From Spirochaetales bacterium (lineage in GTDB: Bacteria; Spirochaetota; Spirochaetia; DSM-2461): DNA of 64,000 bases. Shown one piece after another: positions 45,150-54,598 of the stretch. The stretch spans positions 62,001 to 126,000 of the forward strand of contig QKAW01000036.1 of assembly GCA_003247135.1 (NCBI GenBank), read 5' to 3'. Both the position numbers and the translations under genes were made by a program. Below the pieces are notes generated by a model, which did not search any database, had not been told where the DNA came from, and worked only from the letters and a program-made list of their open reading frames with translations. Positions within the stretch are counted from its first letter, which is position 1; every line of letters starts with the position of its first letter.

Positions 45150-46012
45150 TGCTTAAAAAAATAGTTACTAAAGAACTCAGGGATTGGAAATACTATATCG
45201 GTATAATTCTTGGGTGTATTATATCCGGAGCAGGTTTAGGCCTTTTTCTGGTTCCAAACAGTATAGCAAGTGGTGGTGTAACCGGTGCTGCTGTTGTTAT
45301 TAATAATTTTATACCATTAGCAGTAGGTAAAATGAGTATACTGCTTAACATACCTATATTTGTTGTATGTATAATTGTTTTAGGCTCATCATTTGGATTT
45401 AAATCTTTTTTTGCCACAATATTTCTTGGGTTTACAATAGACTATTTTGTATGTTTCCCAATACCTACTCATGATATATTTTTATCATCAGTTTACGGAG
45501 GACTACTAGTTGGTCTTGGTTTGGGTATTGTTATTAAAAACAATGCAACAACCGGTGGCACAGATTTGATTGCTAAAATATTTCACAAAATTTTTCCATT
45601 TATCAGTTTGGGGCAGATACTACTTATCGTTGACAGTTTAGTAATTTTATCAGCAATAATAGTATTCAAGAGTGTAGAGATAGGTCTATACGCAGCTATA
45701 TCCCTCTATATTACAACTATGGTTATTGATGCTGTCTTGTTAGGAATTGATTTTGCTAGAGCAGTCTATATCGTCTCAGATAAGAGTGACGAGATATCTA
45801 AAAGTATACTTGAAAAACTCGACAGAGGTGTAACTGGGTTACATGGAAAGGGAATGTTTACCGGAACAGATAAAACTGTACTCTTATGTGTCATTAGAAA
45901 AAGGGATATTCATAGATTAAAAAGTCTTGTAAAAAGTATTGATAGTAATGCTTTTGTTTTTCTATCAGAAGTTCGGGAAGTATTCGGAGAGGGATTTACA
46001 CCACATGAATAA
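45149..46012 (+). CDS. YitT-family membrane protein (DUF161 + DUF2179)
   Basis: 287 residues. Five or so transmembrane helices with duplicated motifs, SGAGLGLFLVPNSIASGGVTG and LGIVIKNNATTGGTDLIAKI, then a C-terminal cytoplasmic DUF2179 domain (AVYIVSDKSDEISKSILEKLDRGVTGL, TVLLCVIRKRDI). Transport substrate unknown. GTG 45149 overlaps the TAG of the J-domain gene; the end overlaps the flavin-reductase gene by 8 bases. Confidence 0.9.
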   Translation: MLKKIVTKELRDWKYYIGIILGCIISGAGLGLFLVPNSIASGGVTGAAVVINNFIPLAVGKMSILLNIPIFVVCIIVLGSSFGFKSFFATIFLGFTIDYFVCFPIPTHDIFLSSVYGGLLVGLGLGIVIKNNATTGGTDLIAKIFHKIFPFISLGQILLIVDSLVILSAIIVFKSVEIGLYAAISLYITTMVIDAVLLGIDFARAVYIVSDKSDEISKSILEKLDRGVTGLHGKGMFTGTDKTVLLCVIRKRDIHRLKSLVKSIDSNAFVFLSEVREVFGEGFTPHE

Positions 46013-46592
46013 AGTTAATTGGAAGCCGGGAAATTTAATATACCCACTACCAGCAGCACTGGTAAGTTGTCGCTCTAAGACATTAGGGGATAATTTAATT
46101 ACAATTGCGTGGACAGGTACAATCTGTACAAACCCTCCTATGTGCTATATCTCAGTAAGACCTGAGAGATTCTCCTATGACATTATTAAAGAGAGTATGG
46201 AGTTTGTAATTAATCTTACAACAGCAGAAATGGCAAGAGCGACAGATTGGTGCGGAGTTAAATCCGGTAGAGATTTTGACAAATTCAAAGAGTGCGGTTT
46301 TACAAAAATTGAATCTGAAATTGTTAATGCCCCAATGGTTGGAGAGTCCCCATTAAGTATTGAGTGTAAGGTTACAGAGATTAAAGAACTTGGATCCCAC
46401 CATATGTTTATTGCAAACGTAGTCTCTGCAACTGTAGAAGATAAATATCTGGATCCTGATGGTTCATTTAATTTAAACAGAAGTGAACTAATTTGCTATT
46501 CACATAGAGAGTACAGAAAACTGGGACAGAAAATTGGAACCTTCGGTTACGCTGTGGAAAAGATAAAAAAATCTCCTAGACGAAAAAAATAA
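46005..46592 (+). CDS. Flavin reductase-like domain protein
   Basis: 195 residues from ATG 46005. FMN-binding split-barrel: VNWKPGNLIYPLPAALVSCRS, LITIAWTGTICTNPPMCYISVRPERFSYDII and FVINLTTAEMARATDWCGVKSGRDFDKF match this family, which reduces or merely binds FMN. Substrate and partner unknown. An in-frame ATG at 45939 would add 22 residues unlike the family and deep inside the previous gene, so I reject it. The C-terminus is Lys/Arg-rich. Confidence 0.9.
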   Translation: MNKVNWKPGNLIYPLPAALVSCRSKTLGDNLITIAWTGTICTNPPMCYISVRPERFSYDIIKESMEFVINLTTAEMARATDWCGVKSGRDFDKFKECGFTKIESEIVNAPMVGESPLSIECKVTEIKELGSHHMFIANVVSATVEDKYLDPDGSFNLNRSELICYSHREYRKLGQKIGTFGYAVEKIKKSPRRKK

Positions 46593-46631
46593 TTTGACAA
46601 TTCCTACTTTCTCAGTCTACATTTTAGCTCT

Positions 46632-47411
46632 ATGAAAATAGAATACAAACCAAGAGAGTACAAAGAGCTTGTAGCTAAATTACTAAGCGAAAATTATGAA
46701 GTTAGTATAAAAGATGGAATCTCATCGACCTTTTTTAGTGCAGTTAGGGATATAAAAATCTTCTCTAATTTTGATGAGGTCTTTAAAAATTTTGTAACTG
46801 AATTTCCCTATTCTGACAAAATGAGCAGTGAGCAATTAAAATTTACTTTTAAAGTACTTCTTCAACAGCAACTTTCCAGCTACTGGTATGCTGGTTTTAA
46901 AACTTATAAAAATGCATTAGAGATTTATAATGATCAATCATTAATCTATTTGGATAAAAGCAAAATAAAGTTTAGATATTTAAAGGGTAATAGAAAAGAT
47001 TGTAAAATAAGTATTATCAGAAAAATATTTCTAAGAGCAATTAATTCTCCATTAAAGTACTGTTCCGGCCTTAAATACCCATACAGTACAGAAGCAATGT
47101 ACAATTTTCTAAACAGATTATGCCAGGATTTAAAGATCCCTTTAACTGTAACCTGTATTTTAAGAAGTCAGGAATTCCAGAATTCTTTAATTAAAAACGG
47201 AAAAATATCACCAAACGATTCATCCCATCTGTATGGTTATACCGTTGATATAGAGCAGAAGTGGTTAAGACAGAATAGATATAAAAGTTTTTTAAAAGTA
47301 ACCAGACATTTACAGGATTTAGAGAATCGCGGGGAAATTAGTTTTATAGATTACGGACATTTATGGCATATTTGCCTATCTCCATCCATGATATCCTATT
47401 ATTTAAAATAA
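46632..47411 (+). CDS. M15-like / DUF5715-like metallopeptidase-fold protein
   Basis: 259 residues without a signal peptide. The C-terminal part carries the metal-site pattern of LAS-type D,D-peptidases: SSHLYGYTVDIEQ (HxxxxxxD) and GHLWHICL (final His), with TCILRSQEFQ before it. The N-terminal 130 residues are helical and unrecognised. The family is usually periplasmic, so absence of an obvious export signal is odd. A TTGACA at 46594 with TACATT at 46618 would start transcription only a few bases before the ATG. Confidence 0.65.
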   Translation: MKIEYKPREYKELVAKLLSENYEVSIKDGISSTFFSAVRDIKIFSNFDEVFKNFVTEFPYSDKMSSEQLKFTFKVLLQQQLSSYWYAGFKTYKNALEIYNDQSLIYLDKSKIKFRYLKGNRKDCKISIIRKIFLRAINSPLKYCSGLKYPYSTEAMYNFLNRLCQDLKIPLTVTCILRSQEFQNSLIKNGKISPNDSSHLYGYTVDIEQKWLRQNRYKSFLKVTRHLQDLENRGEISFIDYGHLWHICLSPSMISYYLK

Positions 47412-47474
47412 ATGCTTTAAAAAAGTAACATTTTTATCTATAATTTTGTTTAAATTGTAAATTAGGATAAAAAA

Positions 47475-49724
47475 ATGAGAAATTCAAAAACATTACTCTT
47501 ATTATCGACATTAATTTTGTTTTCCTGTGTAACTACAGAGAAAAGTCTCCCATCATGGGCCGAGGTTAAACCCGCAAATAATGATAAGGAGATATACTTC
47601 TCCTATGGTCCTGTAGACAGTAGGGAGAAGGCAAAAGCAGGTTTATATAAAGAGATTTCGGAATATTTCGGATTACAAGTATCATCAATAGATAAGTTTG
47701 TAAAAAATGTATCCTATATAAATGGAGAAACAACAGTAAATCAGAGTAAAGATAGCAGTGTTGATGTTAAATCCAGAGAAAAAGGTCTGGAATCTATTGA
47801 GATTAGGGAAGTATGGAGTGATGAATCTACAAACAGATGGTGTATTTTAGCTTCAATAGATACAGATTCAGAAAAACTAATAAAAAAACAGGTTCAACAG
47901 GATATAGAGAATGAAAGAGTTGAGAGTGTAATTAAAAGGGGCGAGGATTACTCTAAAGAAGCTGAACAACTCTATAAAAGTATTGATAAAAAAATAGCTG
48001 AAATTCAGAAAATTCAGCTAAAAATGGAAATGACACTTCAGAAAATAGCAGAAATGACAAATTATTCAGAAATAATTAACGAGAGCAAAGGGGCTATTGA
48101 TTCAAGCTATCAGATTGATGAGATAAAGAAGGAGATAAACTCCCTGGCTACCGAGATTAAAGTTATTTATGGTAAAAGTGATCTGCTTAAGAATGATATA
48201 ATAAATAATAAATTAAAATTAATTGAACTGGAGTTATTTATACAGGAGAGTTTTGCTCAATTAACTAAAGCAGAAGCGGCAACAGCTAATATAGAAATAT
48301 TATCAGAAGAGATTTTAAATTTATCAGATGAATTTAACAAAATAAATATTAAAGCAGAAGTAGACCTTCAGAATAGTGAAGAGAGTCAGAAATCAGAACT
48401 AATAAGTAATATTCGATTTATCAGTTCCGGTGTTTCACAGATAAAGGAAAACAACAGTAAAATAGAGATCTTAAATAAAGATTGCGAAGAGTTACTAAGA
48501 AATGTTAAGCAGGTATCCTATAGTGAATCTCTCAATAATAGAGAACTTAGGGATAAATCCCTTGAATTGATTGAAATATTTGATAACAAGATTAGAGAGT
48601 CCAGAGAACTTCTAACCGGTAGTTTAAAACTTAAAAGTGATATGCAGATTAAATATGATCAGTCTGTTAAATCAAAATATATAAAACAGGAAGAGAAGAG
48701 TGATATAAAAAAAGATTTATCAGAAGTAGATTCTCCTATTACCTGGATTGAGATATTTAATGATAAGAATCTGGTTTTATATAATAATGCACAAAAAATT
48801 GTTAATGATATTCTGGTTGAGTTCTTGATAGATATAAGAGTAGAAGAGTTTGCACAGAAGATTTCTGAAAAGATTGATAGTGTGTTGGAAGTTACTGTAG
48901 GGGAATTTACTATAGAAGATAGTAATATAAGTTCATCTCTTTCAAACTATCTACGAGGTGTTTTTAATAGTAAGCTAATAGCTACTGGCAGAATAAGTTT
49001 AGTTGATTATAAAACAGTAACTGACTTTTTAGATAGTAAAAATGAAAATCCCAATGTAATTTACAAAGGTAGTACTGATGCATCTTCCCTGGTTGATAAT
49101 GCACTTTATGGAACTTACTGGATAAATAACGGTAATATAGAGCTTAAAGTAAGTATTAATAATGTAAAAACAGGAAAGATTGTCTACTCCGGTTCTATTG
49201 ATTTTCCTGAAAGATCAGTCCCTGCTAATATTGAAGTTAAACCCGGGAATTACGACAGAATTTTATCTATAGATACCAGTATTAAGGGAAAAGTTCAGAA
49301 AGATGGTTTTGAAATATGGCCTGATAGAGGAAATGGTTCAACCTATAGGGATGGTGAGAATATGATAATTAATCTGGTAACTCCGGTTACCGGATATGTA
49401 AAAATTTATCATATATCTGCAGATAATGAACTAACACTGGTTTTCCCAAATAAATTTGACCAGAATAACAAATTAGAGGCGGGAACATACTACAGGTTAG
49501 GGGATAGTTCATATCCATTTGCTTTTAATTTAGGTAAACCTTATGGGACAGAGAGCTTAAAGGCTGTTTTTTCTACCAATCAGTTTGAAGACCTAATGGG
49601 TGTAAATTACTCAACAGAGTTTGCAATATCCGGGGTTCGTGGGATAAATATAGAGAGAAAAATAAATAATGATATAAAACTAAATAGTTTAATAGCAAAT
49701 AGTTATTACACAATAACAGAATAA
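47475..49724 (+). CDS. DUF4384 lipoprotein with long coiled coil, module 2
   Basis: 749 residues. Lipobox LILFSC (Cys18), then an LPP20-like segment (YFSYGPVDSREKAKAGLYKEISEYFG), a coiled-coil/helical region of about 250 residues (KIAEIQKIQLKMEMTLQKI), a FlgO/CsgG-like middle (LRGVFNSKLIATGRISLVD) and a C-terminal DUF4384 domain (VTGYVKIYHISADNELTLVFPN). DUF4384 domains are often tied to caspases and other effector-type proteins. It heads a four-gene run, with gaps of 11, 15 and 20 bases, leading to the second caspase. Confidence 0.8.
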   Translation: MRNSKTLLLLSTLILFSCVTTEKSLPSWAEVKPANNDKEIYFSYGPVDSREKAKAGLYKEISEYFGLQVSSIDKFVKNVSYINGETTVNQSKDSSVDVKSREKGLESIEIREVWSDESTNRWCILASIDTDSEKLIKKQVQQDIENERVESVIKRGEDYSKEAEQLYKSIDKKIAEIQKIQLKMEMTLQKIAEMTNYSEIINESKGAIDSSYQIDEIKKEINSLATEIKVIYGKSDLLKNDIINNKLKLIELELFIQESFAQLTKAEAATANIEILSEEILNLSDEFNKINIKAEVDLQNSEESQKSELISNIRFISSGVSQIKENNSKIEILNKDCEELLRNVKQVSYSESLNNRELRDKSLELIEIFDNKIRESRELLTGSLKLKSDMQIKYDQSVKSKYIKQEEKSDIKKDLSEVDSPITWIEIFNDKNLVLYNNAQKIVNDILVEFLIDIRVEEFAQKISEKIDSVLEVTVGEFTIEDSNISSSLSNYLRGVFNSKLIATGRISLVDYKTVTDFLDSKNENPNVIYKGSTDASSLVDNALYGTYWINNGNIELKVSINNVKTGKIVYSGSIDFPERSVPANIEVKPGNYDRILSIDTSIKGKVQKDGFEIWPDRGNGSTYRDGENMIINLVTPVTGYVKIYHISADNELTLVFPNKFDQNNKLEAGTYYRLGDSSYPFAFNLGKPYGTESLKAVFSTNQFEDLMGVNYSTEFAISGVRGINIERKINNDIKLNSLIANSYYTITE

Positions 49725-49735
49725 ATAGGAGAAAA

Positions 49736-50419
49736 ATGATGAAAAAAGTTAATGTTTTTATTGCAGTAGTTTTATTAACTGCTTTATTTACTGGATGCAT
49801 GACAACAGAAGCACCAAGAGTTGCAGGTGAGTTACCTAAAAACTGGTGGAAAATGGAAATTGATCAGCTGGAGAATTTATACAGATCCACAGCTGAAGGA
49901 AGGGAGACCAAGGTTAAACTCTTTATTGGAATATCTGATGAACCTACAAACTCTACAGAGTCAGATTCCTACGAAGATGCTACAATGAAAGTATCTGTTG
50001 AGATCTCTCAATATCTTGCTCAACTAGTTACCAATATTTCCCAATCAGTGAAATTTAACGATTATGTTAAACAGGTAGTAAATGACAGTTCTGTAAAAAA
50101 AGGGAGTACAGAAAGAATTTTAAATGAAGTTACTAATCAGGTAAACAGATTCTCAGCAATAATTTCCACAACCCAGTTCTCATCTATGAAAATAATAGGT
50201 AAACATGCTGAGAAGGTTAAAAATGAGGATTATTACAAAGGATGGGTATGTGTAAGTATGACTGATGATATTCTTGAACAAACAAGAAAACTTCAGGAAG
50301 AGGCTTTTAAAACACTTATTGAGTTAAATCCTGATTATAAACAGATAATTGCAGATATTAATACAGAAATAACAAAGAGTATAAAAGATAATATTACTGA
50401 TAAAACAGATATTAAGTAG
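49736..50419 (+). CDS. LPP20-like lipoprotein, module 2
   Basis: 227 residues. Lipobox LFTGC (Cys21). The mature part, LFIGISDEPTNSTESDSYEDATMKVSVEISQYLAQLV, resembles the LPP20/N-terminal segment of the preceding lipoprotein, and the C-terminus is helical and charged. Two adjacent ATGs (49736, 49739) follow AGGAG. A paralogous relation with the N-terminus of the DUF4384 protein is suggested by the shared placement of the segment after the lipobox. Function unknown; probably a partner in the caspase module. Confidence 0.7.
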   Translation: MMKKVNVFIAVVLLTALFTGCMTTEAPRVAGELPKNWWKMEIDQLENLYRSTAEGRETKVKLFIGISDEPTNSTESDSYEDATMKVSVEISQYLAQLVTNISQSVKFNDYVKQVVNDSSVKKGSTERILNEVTNQVNRFSAIISTTQFSSMKIIGKHAEKVKNEDYYKGWVCVSMTDDILEQTRKLQEEAFKTLIELNPDYKQIIADINTEITKSIKDNITDKTDIK

Positions 50420-50434
50420 AATTGCGGGGTTAAC

Positions 50435-51625
50435 ATGAAGTATTGTAGAGTTTTATTTTCCTTAATAATTTTAACTGGTTGCAGTATTTTTAATAACCCT
50501 GTGGATTCAAGCTCTAGTTCTTTTCAGGGTTATATAACTACAAATAGTGTTAACTCTATGAATATTCACACCTATTCTATAATTTCAAAAACCATTTATG
50601 CTACAAATGTTTTAGGTGCAACTAAGTATCATGTTCAAGTGGCGTCTGACATGGATTTTACTTTAATTAAATATGAGAATGATAGTTTAACTAAGAATAT
50701 TATTACTATTGATTATGATTTTGAACCTGCTAAATATTATATTAGAGTTCGGGCTTTTAAAGATAGTTGGGGTTCATGGTCTGGAAGTGTAATTTTTAAC
50801 CTGGTAAAACTGGATGATGACTCTGTATCAATTCTTTACAGAGTCTTTGCTAATGTTACCGGAGGTACTTTTAATGAGTCAGACTCTAATGGGAACTCAT
50901 TTTTACATTCAATTTCAGATTATAAAATCGGAAAGTATGAAGTTACCTTTGATTTATGGTACGAAGTCTATAGCTGGGGGAGAGTTAATGGATATAATTT
51001 TGAGAATCGTGGCAGAGAGGGGCATGATGGTTTTTCATCAGGATTTCCATCCTCGGATAGATATGAACCGGTAACTGATGTAAGCTGGAGAGATGCAATA
51101 GTTTGGTGTAATGCATATTCTGATATGGAAGGATTAGAACCTGTTTATAGGGATAGTAATGGTTTAAGGATTATGGACTCCAGATCCACAAATGGAACAG
51201 AGTGTGATAATGCAATTGTTTATTGGGATAATAACGGTTACAGACTACCTACCGAAGGGGAGTGGCAGTTTGCAGCCAGAGGTGGACAATTTAGTAAAAA
51301 TTATATCTATTCCGGCAGTAATAATGCGGATGATGTTGCCTGGTACTTTCTAAATTCAAGTAAAACAAAAAATTGTGGGAGTAAAACACCAAACGAGCTG
51401 GATGTTTACGATATGTCAGGAAATGTGTATGAGTGGTGTTATGACTGGTATGGAGAGTATCCTGTTTCCGGAAATAACTACTCAGGAGTTTTATCATCAT
51501 CTTATAAAGTAATGTTAGGAGGTGGATATAACAGCTCTGTTGAAAATACACAAATTAATAGGCGGGAGAAATACTTGCCAACATATAAAAATATTAATGC
51601 TGGTTTTAGGGTAGTAAAAAAATAG
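50435..51625 (+). CDS. SUMF1/FGE-fold lipoprotein, module 2
   Basis: 396 residues. Lipobox LTGC (Cys16), a beta-rich region that looks like a diverged Fn3-like domain (TKYHVQVASDMDFTLIKYE), then a SUMF1 domain: YKIGKYEVTFDLWYEVYSW, VTDVSWRDAIVWCNAYSDME, GYRLPTEGEWQFAARGG, LDVYDMSGNVYEWCYDWYG and AGFRVVKK. It is a paralogue of the protein at 39783. Its 3' end uses mostly AGA/AGG and ordinary codons, so I see no DGR footprint. It sits 20 bases before the caspase, in reverse order to module 1. Confidence 0.88.
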   Translation: MKYCRVLFSLIILTGCSIFNNPVDSSSSSFQGYITTNSVNSMNIHTYSIISKTIYATNVLGATKYHVQVASDMDFTLIKYENDSLTKNIITIDYDFEPAKYYIRVRAFKDSWGSWSGSVIFNLVKLDDDSVSILYRVFANVTGGTFNESDSNGNSFLHSISDYKIGKYEVTFDLWYEVYSWGRVNGYNFENRGREGHDGFSSGFPSSDRYEPVTDVSWRDAIVWCNAYSDMEGLEPVYRDSNGLRIMDSRSTNGTECDNAIVYWDNNGYRLPTEGEWQFAARGGQFSKNYIYSGSNNADDVAWYFLNSSKTKNCGSKTPNELDVYDMSGNVYEWCYDWYGEYPVSGNNYSGVLSSSYKVMLGGGYNSSVENTQINRREKYLPTYKNINAGFRVVKK

Positions 51626-51645
51626 TGACACAAAATAGAGGGGTT

Positions 51646-53136
51646 ATGAGTTTTAAAAAAGTTGTTTTAATAATTTTAATTTTATTCTGTTCAAATTTAT
51701 ACTCAATTGAGAGATTTGCACTGGTTATTGGAAATAGTAATTATGCTACAGCACCACTGGCTAATACAAAAAATGATGCTTTGGATGTTTCAGAAGGGTT
51801 TAAGAACCTGGGATACAAAGTTACCACTATAATCGATGGGAATAAACAGGTTATGGAAGAGGCTGTAGCAAAGGTTAGTAACAATCTGCCAAAGGATTCA
51901 ATGGTCGTATTTTATTATGCAGGTCATGCAGCCCAGGTAGATAAGGTTAACTATTTAATACCTGTAAATGAGATAATAAATAATGAGAATGACTTAAAGT
52001 ACAAGAGTGTTAATGTTGAATGGGTTATAGGGTCACTAAAGTCATCTTTAAGCAGAACTAATATTGTTATACTTGATTCCTGTAGAGATAATCCATTTAA
52101 AAACAGTACACGGGGTAGTGGTTCCAGAGGGCTCTCTGTTGTTAGTTCTCCACAAACATCAGGTACCGAAATAAAAAACAGTGCAATAATCTACGCAACT
52201 ACAGATGGTAATACCGCAGATGATGGAGATGGAAGAAACAGCCCATTTACAGCTGCTTTTTTAAGAAATTTAAACAGAAGAGATGAAACTCTATTAGACG
52301 TTATGACCTATGTAACCCAGGATGTTTTTACCAGTACCGGAGGAAAACAGGAACCAACAATGACTAACGCATTAAAGGAAAAAGTCTACTTTTATCAGCC
52401 TGTAGAGACAACTATTCAAAGTGAAGCTTTAGGTTCCTTGTCAGTTAATAGTGAAGTTCCGGGGGATCTGTATATTAACAGCAAGCATATTGCTTTTATT
52501 GATATCGGTGAAATAAGAAAAATTGAAAGATTAAAACCCGGTATATATGAGCTTGAACTGGTTACAGATAGTTACAGTGAGTTTTTAACAGTAGAGGTTG
52601 AGGACAATAGAACAACACCTATAAGTTTTATAACACATTCAGTAAATGTTAATAATGAAGAGTTAAATGCTTTACTTATTCAGAAACAGGATTTGGAAAA
52701 TTCCATGGATATTTTGACTAATGAAATTAGCCAGCTTGAAGAACAGAAAAAACTACACTTTAGTCTTAAAAGCGAAAGGGATTCCCGAAGTAAAACCGCT
52801 ATAAATACAGGTTTTACCGGTCTTATATTCTATACAATTGCCGGCTTTAGCTCATATTACACCTATGATAGTTATCAGAAATATAGTAACGCAACCACAA
52901 CCGATGAAGCATTGGCAACAAGAAATATGACTTTGGGCTTTGCTGCAGGTGCAGGTGCCTCAATTTTAATTGGAGTAGTTAATTCAATAATTTCAAATAA
53001 CAGTTCCGAGAAAGTAAAGGATTATGATGCAAAAGAGAGGTATCTTACCAGTCAGATTAAATCTAAGAACACAGATTTGACTGCTATCGATCGTGAATAT
53101 AAAAAAGTTATACAACAGATAAGAAGAATTGAATAA
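51646..53136 (+). CDS. Exported caspase-fold (C14) protease, module 2
   Basis: 496 residues from ATG 51646 (GAGGGGTT upstream; a GTG at 51625 overlaps the previous stop). Signal peptide KVVLIILILFCSNLYS, caspase domain RFALVIGNSNYATAPLANTKND, His94 in FYYAGHAAQ and Cys146 in ILDSCRDNPF, both catalytic residues intact. A single PEGA-like domain (GSLSVNSEVPGDLYINSKHI) follows, then a coiled coil and two hydrophobic segments near the C-terminus, the same plan as module 1 but with fewer repeats. The GHG of most family members reads GHA. Confidence 0.88.
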   Translation: MSFKKVVLIILILFCSNLYSIERFALVIGNSNYATAPLANTKNDALDVSEGFKNLGYKVTTIIDGNKQVMEEAVAKVSNNLPKDSMVVFYYAGHAAQVDKVNYLIPVNEIINNENDLKYKSVNVEWVIGSLKSSLSRTNIVILDSCRDNPFKNSTRGSGSRGLSVVSSPQTSGTEIKNSAIIYATTDGNTADDGDGRNSPFTAAFLRNLNRRDETLLDVMTYVTQDVFTSTGGKQEPTMTNALKEKVYFYQPVETTIQSEALGSLSVNSEVPGDLYINSKHIAFIDIGEIRKIERLKPGIYELELVTDSYSEFLTVEVEDNRTTPISFITHSVNVNNEELNALLIQKQDLENSMDILTNEISQLEEQKKLHFSLKSERDSRSKTAINTGFTGLIFYTIAGFSSYYTYDSYQKYSNATTTDEALATRNMTLGFAAGAGASILIGVVNSIISNNSSEKVKDYDAKERYLTSQIKSKNTDLTAIDREYKKVIQQIRRIE

Positions 53137-53191
53137 AATTAAGTAATTAAGGCAACTAGAAAAATTATTCCTATTCCTGTATTCTTAAATT

Positions 53192-54598
53192 ATGAATTAT
53201 AAACGTGTTTTTATGGTTGGAATTAAAGGTACAGGTATGGCTGCCCTTGCAGAGTTATTAACCAAGCAGGGAGTATATGTTACGGGTTCTGACATTCCTC
53301 AAAGATTCTTTACAGACGAAATGCTGGAGAGAGCAGGAATTAAATTTTATAATAATTTTGATGAAAATAATTTATCTGAAGATATAGAGGTTGTTATACA
53401 CTCCTCTGCATATAGTGATAAAACAAATCCTGAGTTAATAAAAGCAAAAAAACTGGGACTACCAACAATGATTTACACAGAGGCTTTAGGTTACCTATCC
53501 TCCCTCTCTTTTTCTGTTGGAATATCCGGTATTCACGGTAAAACAACTACAACAGCTATAACAGGAACATTAATTAAGGAACTTGGTTTAAATGCATCAA
53601 CCCTTGTAGGTTCCGGAGTACCAAGTTTTGGAGGATCTGCAATTGATGTTAATGGTTCCAAGTATTTTATAGCAGAGACTTGTGAGTACCAGAGACATTT
53701 TTTATCCTTTAAACCAGGTATTATACTCGTTACTTCAATAGAGATGGATCATCCGGACTATTTCAAGGATTTGGATGATATTTATGACTCATTTTTATCC
53801 TATATAAGTTTACTACCTAAATTCGGTGATCTGATCTACTGTGCAGATGATAAAGGGTGTTTAGAGTTGTGCAAAAGAGTAGCAGCCATAAGACCTGATA
53901 TAAACTTAACAGGTTATGGCCAGAATGCCAGTGGAGAGTTTAAAGTTACTGATATAAACTGTTCTAATGGTTCCAACAGCTTTAAACTAGAGGGATTTAA
54001 TAAGAGACTAACCCTAAAGGTTCCAGGTCTTCATACAGTACTTGATGCTGCAGGGAGTATTGCAATTGCATTTAATCTACTAAAAAGAGAGGGAAGAAAT
54101 CCTGCTGATTATTTAGAACTTATAGAGAATGGTCTTTTAGCATTTAAAGGAACCAAAAGGCGAACTGAAATTGTGGGAGAGAAGGGAGGTATTCTTTTTA
54201 TTGATGATTATGGACACCATCCTACAGCAATAGAGACAACCTTAAAGGGGTACAGGGAGTTTTATCCTGAGAGAAGAATAATAATAGATTTTATGTCCCA
54301 TACTTATACCAGAACTTCAAAATTACTAACTGAATTTGCTTCTTCATTCTCAGATGCGGATATAGTTATACTGAATAAAATTTACTCCTCAGCAAGAGAG
54401 GAGTATAGTGGACAGGTTACAAGTGAAACACTTTTTGAAGAGACAAAAAAAAGGCACTCTAAAGTATACTACTGTCCTGAATATGAGGATGCTGTAAAGA
54501 AAGCACTTGAAATACTAAAACCCGGTGATATCTTTGTTACTATGGGTGCAGGAAATAATTGGCAGATAGGGGAATCCCTTCTTAAGGAGCTAAAATAG
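53192..54598 (+). CDS. murC: UDP-N-acetylmuramate-L-alanine ligase-type Mur ligase
   Basis: 468-residue Mur ligase that adds the first amino acid to UDP-MurNAc. It has the MurC-type N-terminal Rossmann fold (VFMVGIKGTGMAALAELL, GSDIP), the ATP loop GISGIHGKTTTTAITG, SIEMDHPDYF, and the C-terminal domain with FIDDYGHHPTAIETTL, which is characteristic of MurC/Mpl. Mpl (tripeptide recycling ligase) is the alternative, but MurC is more likely for the sole copy seen. The stop abuts the ATG of the YicC gene. Confidence 0.88.
   Translation: MNYKRVFMVGIKGTGMAALAELLTKQGVYVTGSDIPQRFFTDEMLERAGIKFYNNFDENNLSEDIEVVIHSSAYSDKTNPELIKAKKLGLPTMIYTEALGYLSSLSFSVGISGIHGKTTTTAITGTLIKELGLNASTLVGSGVPSFGGSAIDVNGSKYFIAETCEYQRHFLSFKPGIILVTSIEMDHPDYFKDLDDIYDSFLSYISLLPKFGDLIYCADDKGCLELCKRVAAIRPDINLTGYGQNASGEFKVTDINCSNGSNSFKLEGFNKRLTLKVPGLHTVLDAAGSIAIAFNLLKREGRNPADYLELIENGLLAFKGTKRRTEIVGEKGGILFIDDYGHHPTAIETTLKGYREFYPERRIIIDFMSHTYTRTSKLLTEFASSFSDADIVILNKIYSSAREEYSGQVTSETLFEETKKRHSKVYYCPEYEDAVKKALEILKPGDIFVTMGAGNNWQIGESLLKELK

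Noticed and set aside
45939-46004. Longer N-terminus for the flavin reductase gene
   Set aside because: The extra 22 residues overlap the YitT gene deeply and do not resemble the family; ATG 46005 fits the conserved start.
50435-51625. Second SUMF1 lipoprotein as a further DGR target
   Set aside because: Its C-terminal codons are ordinary for this genome (mostly AGA/AGG Arg, mixed third positions) and show no run of AAY-derived codons.
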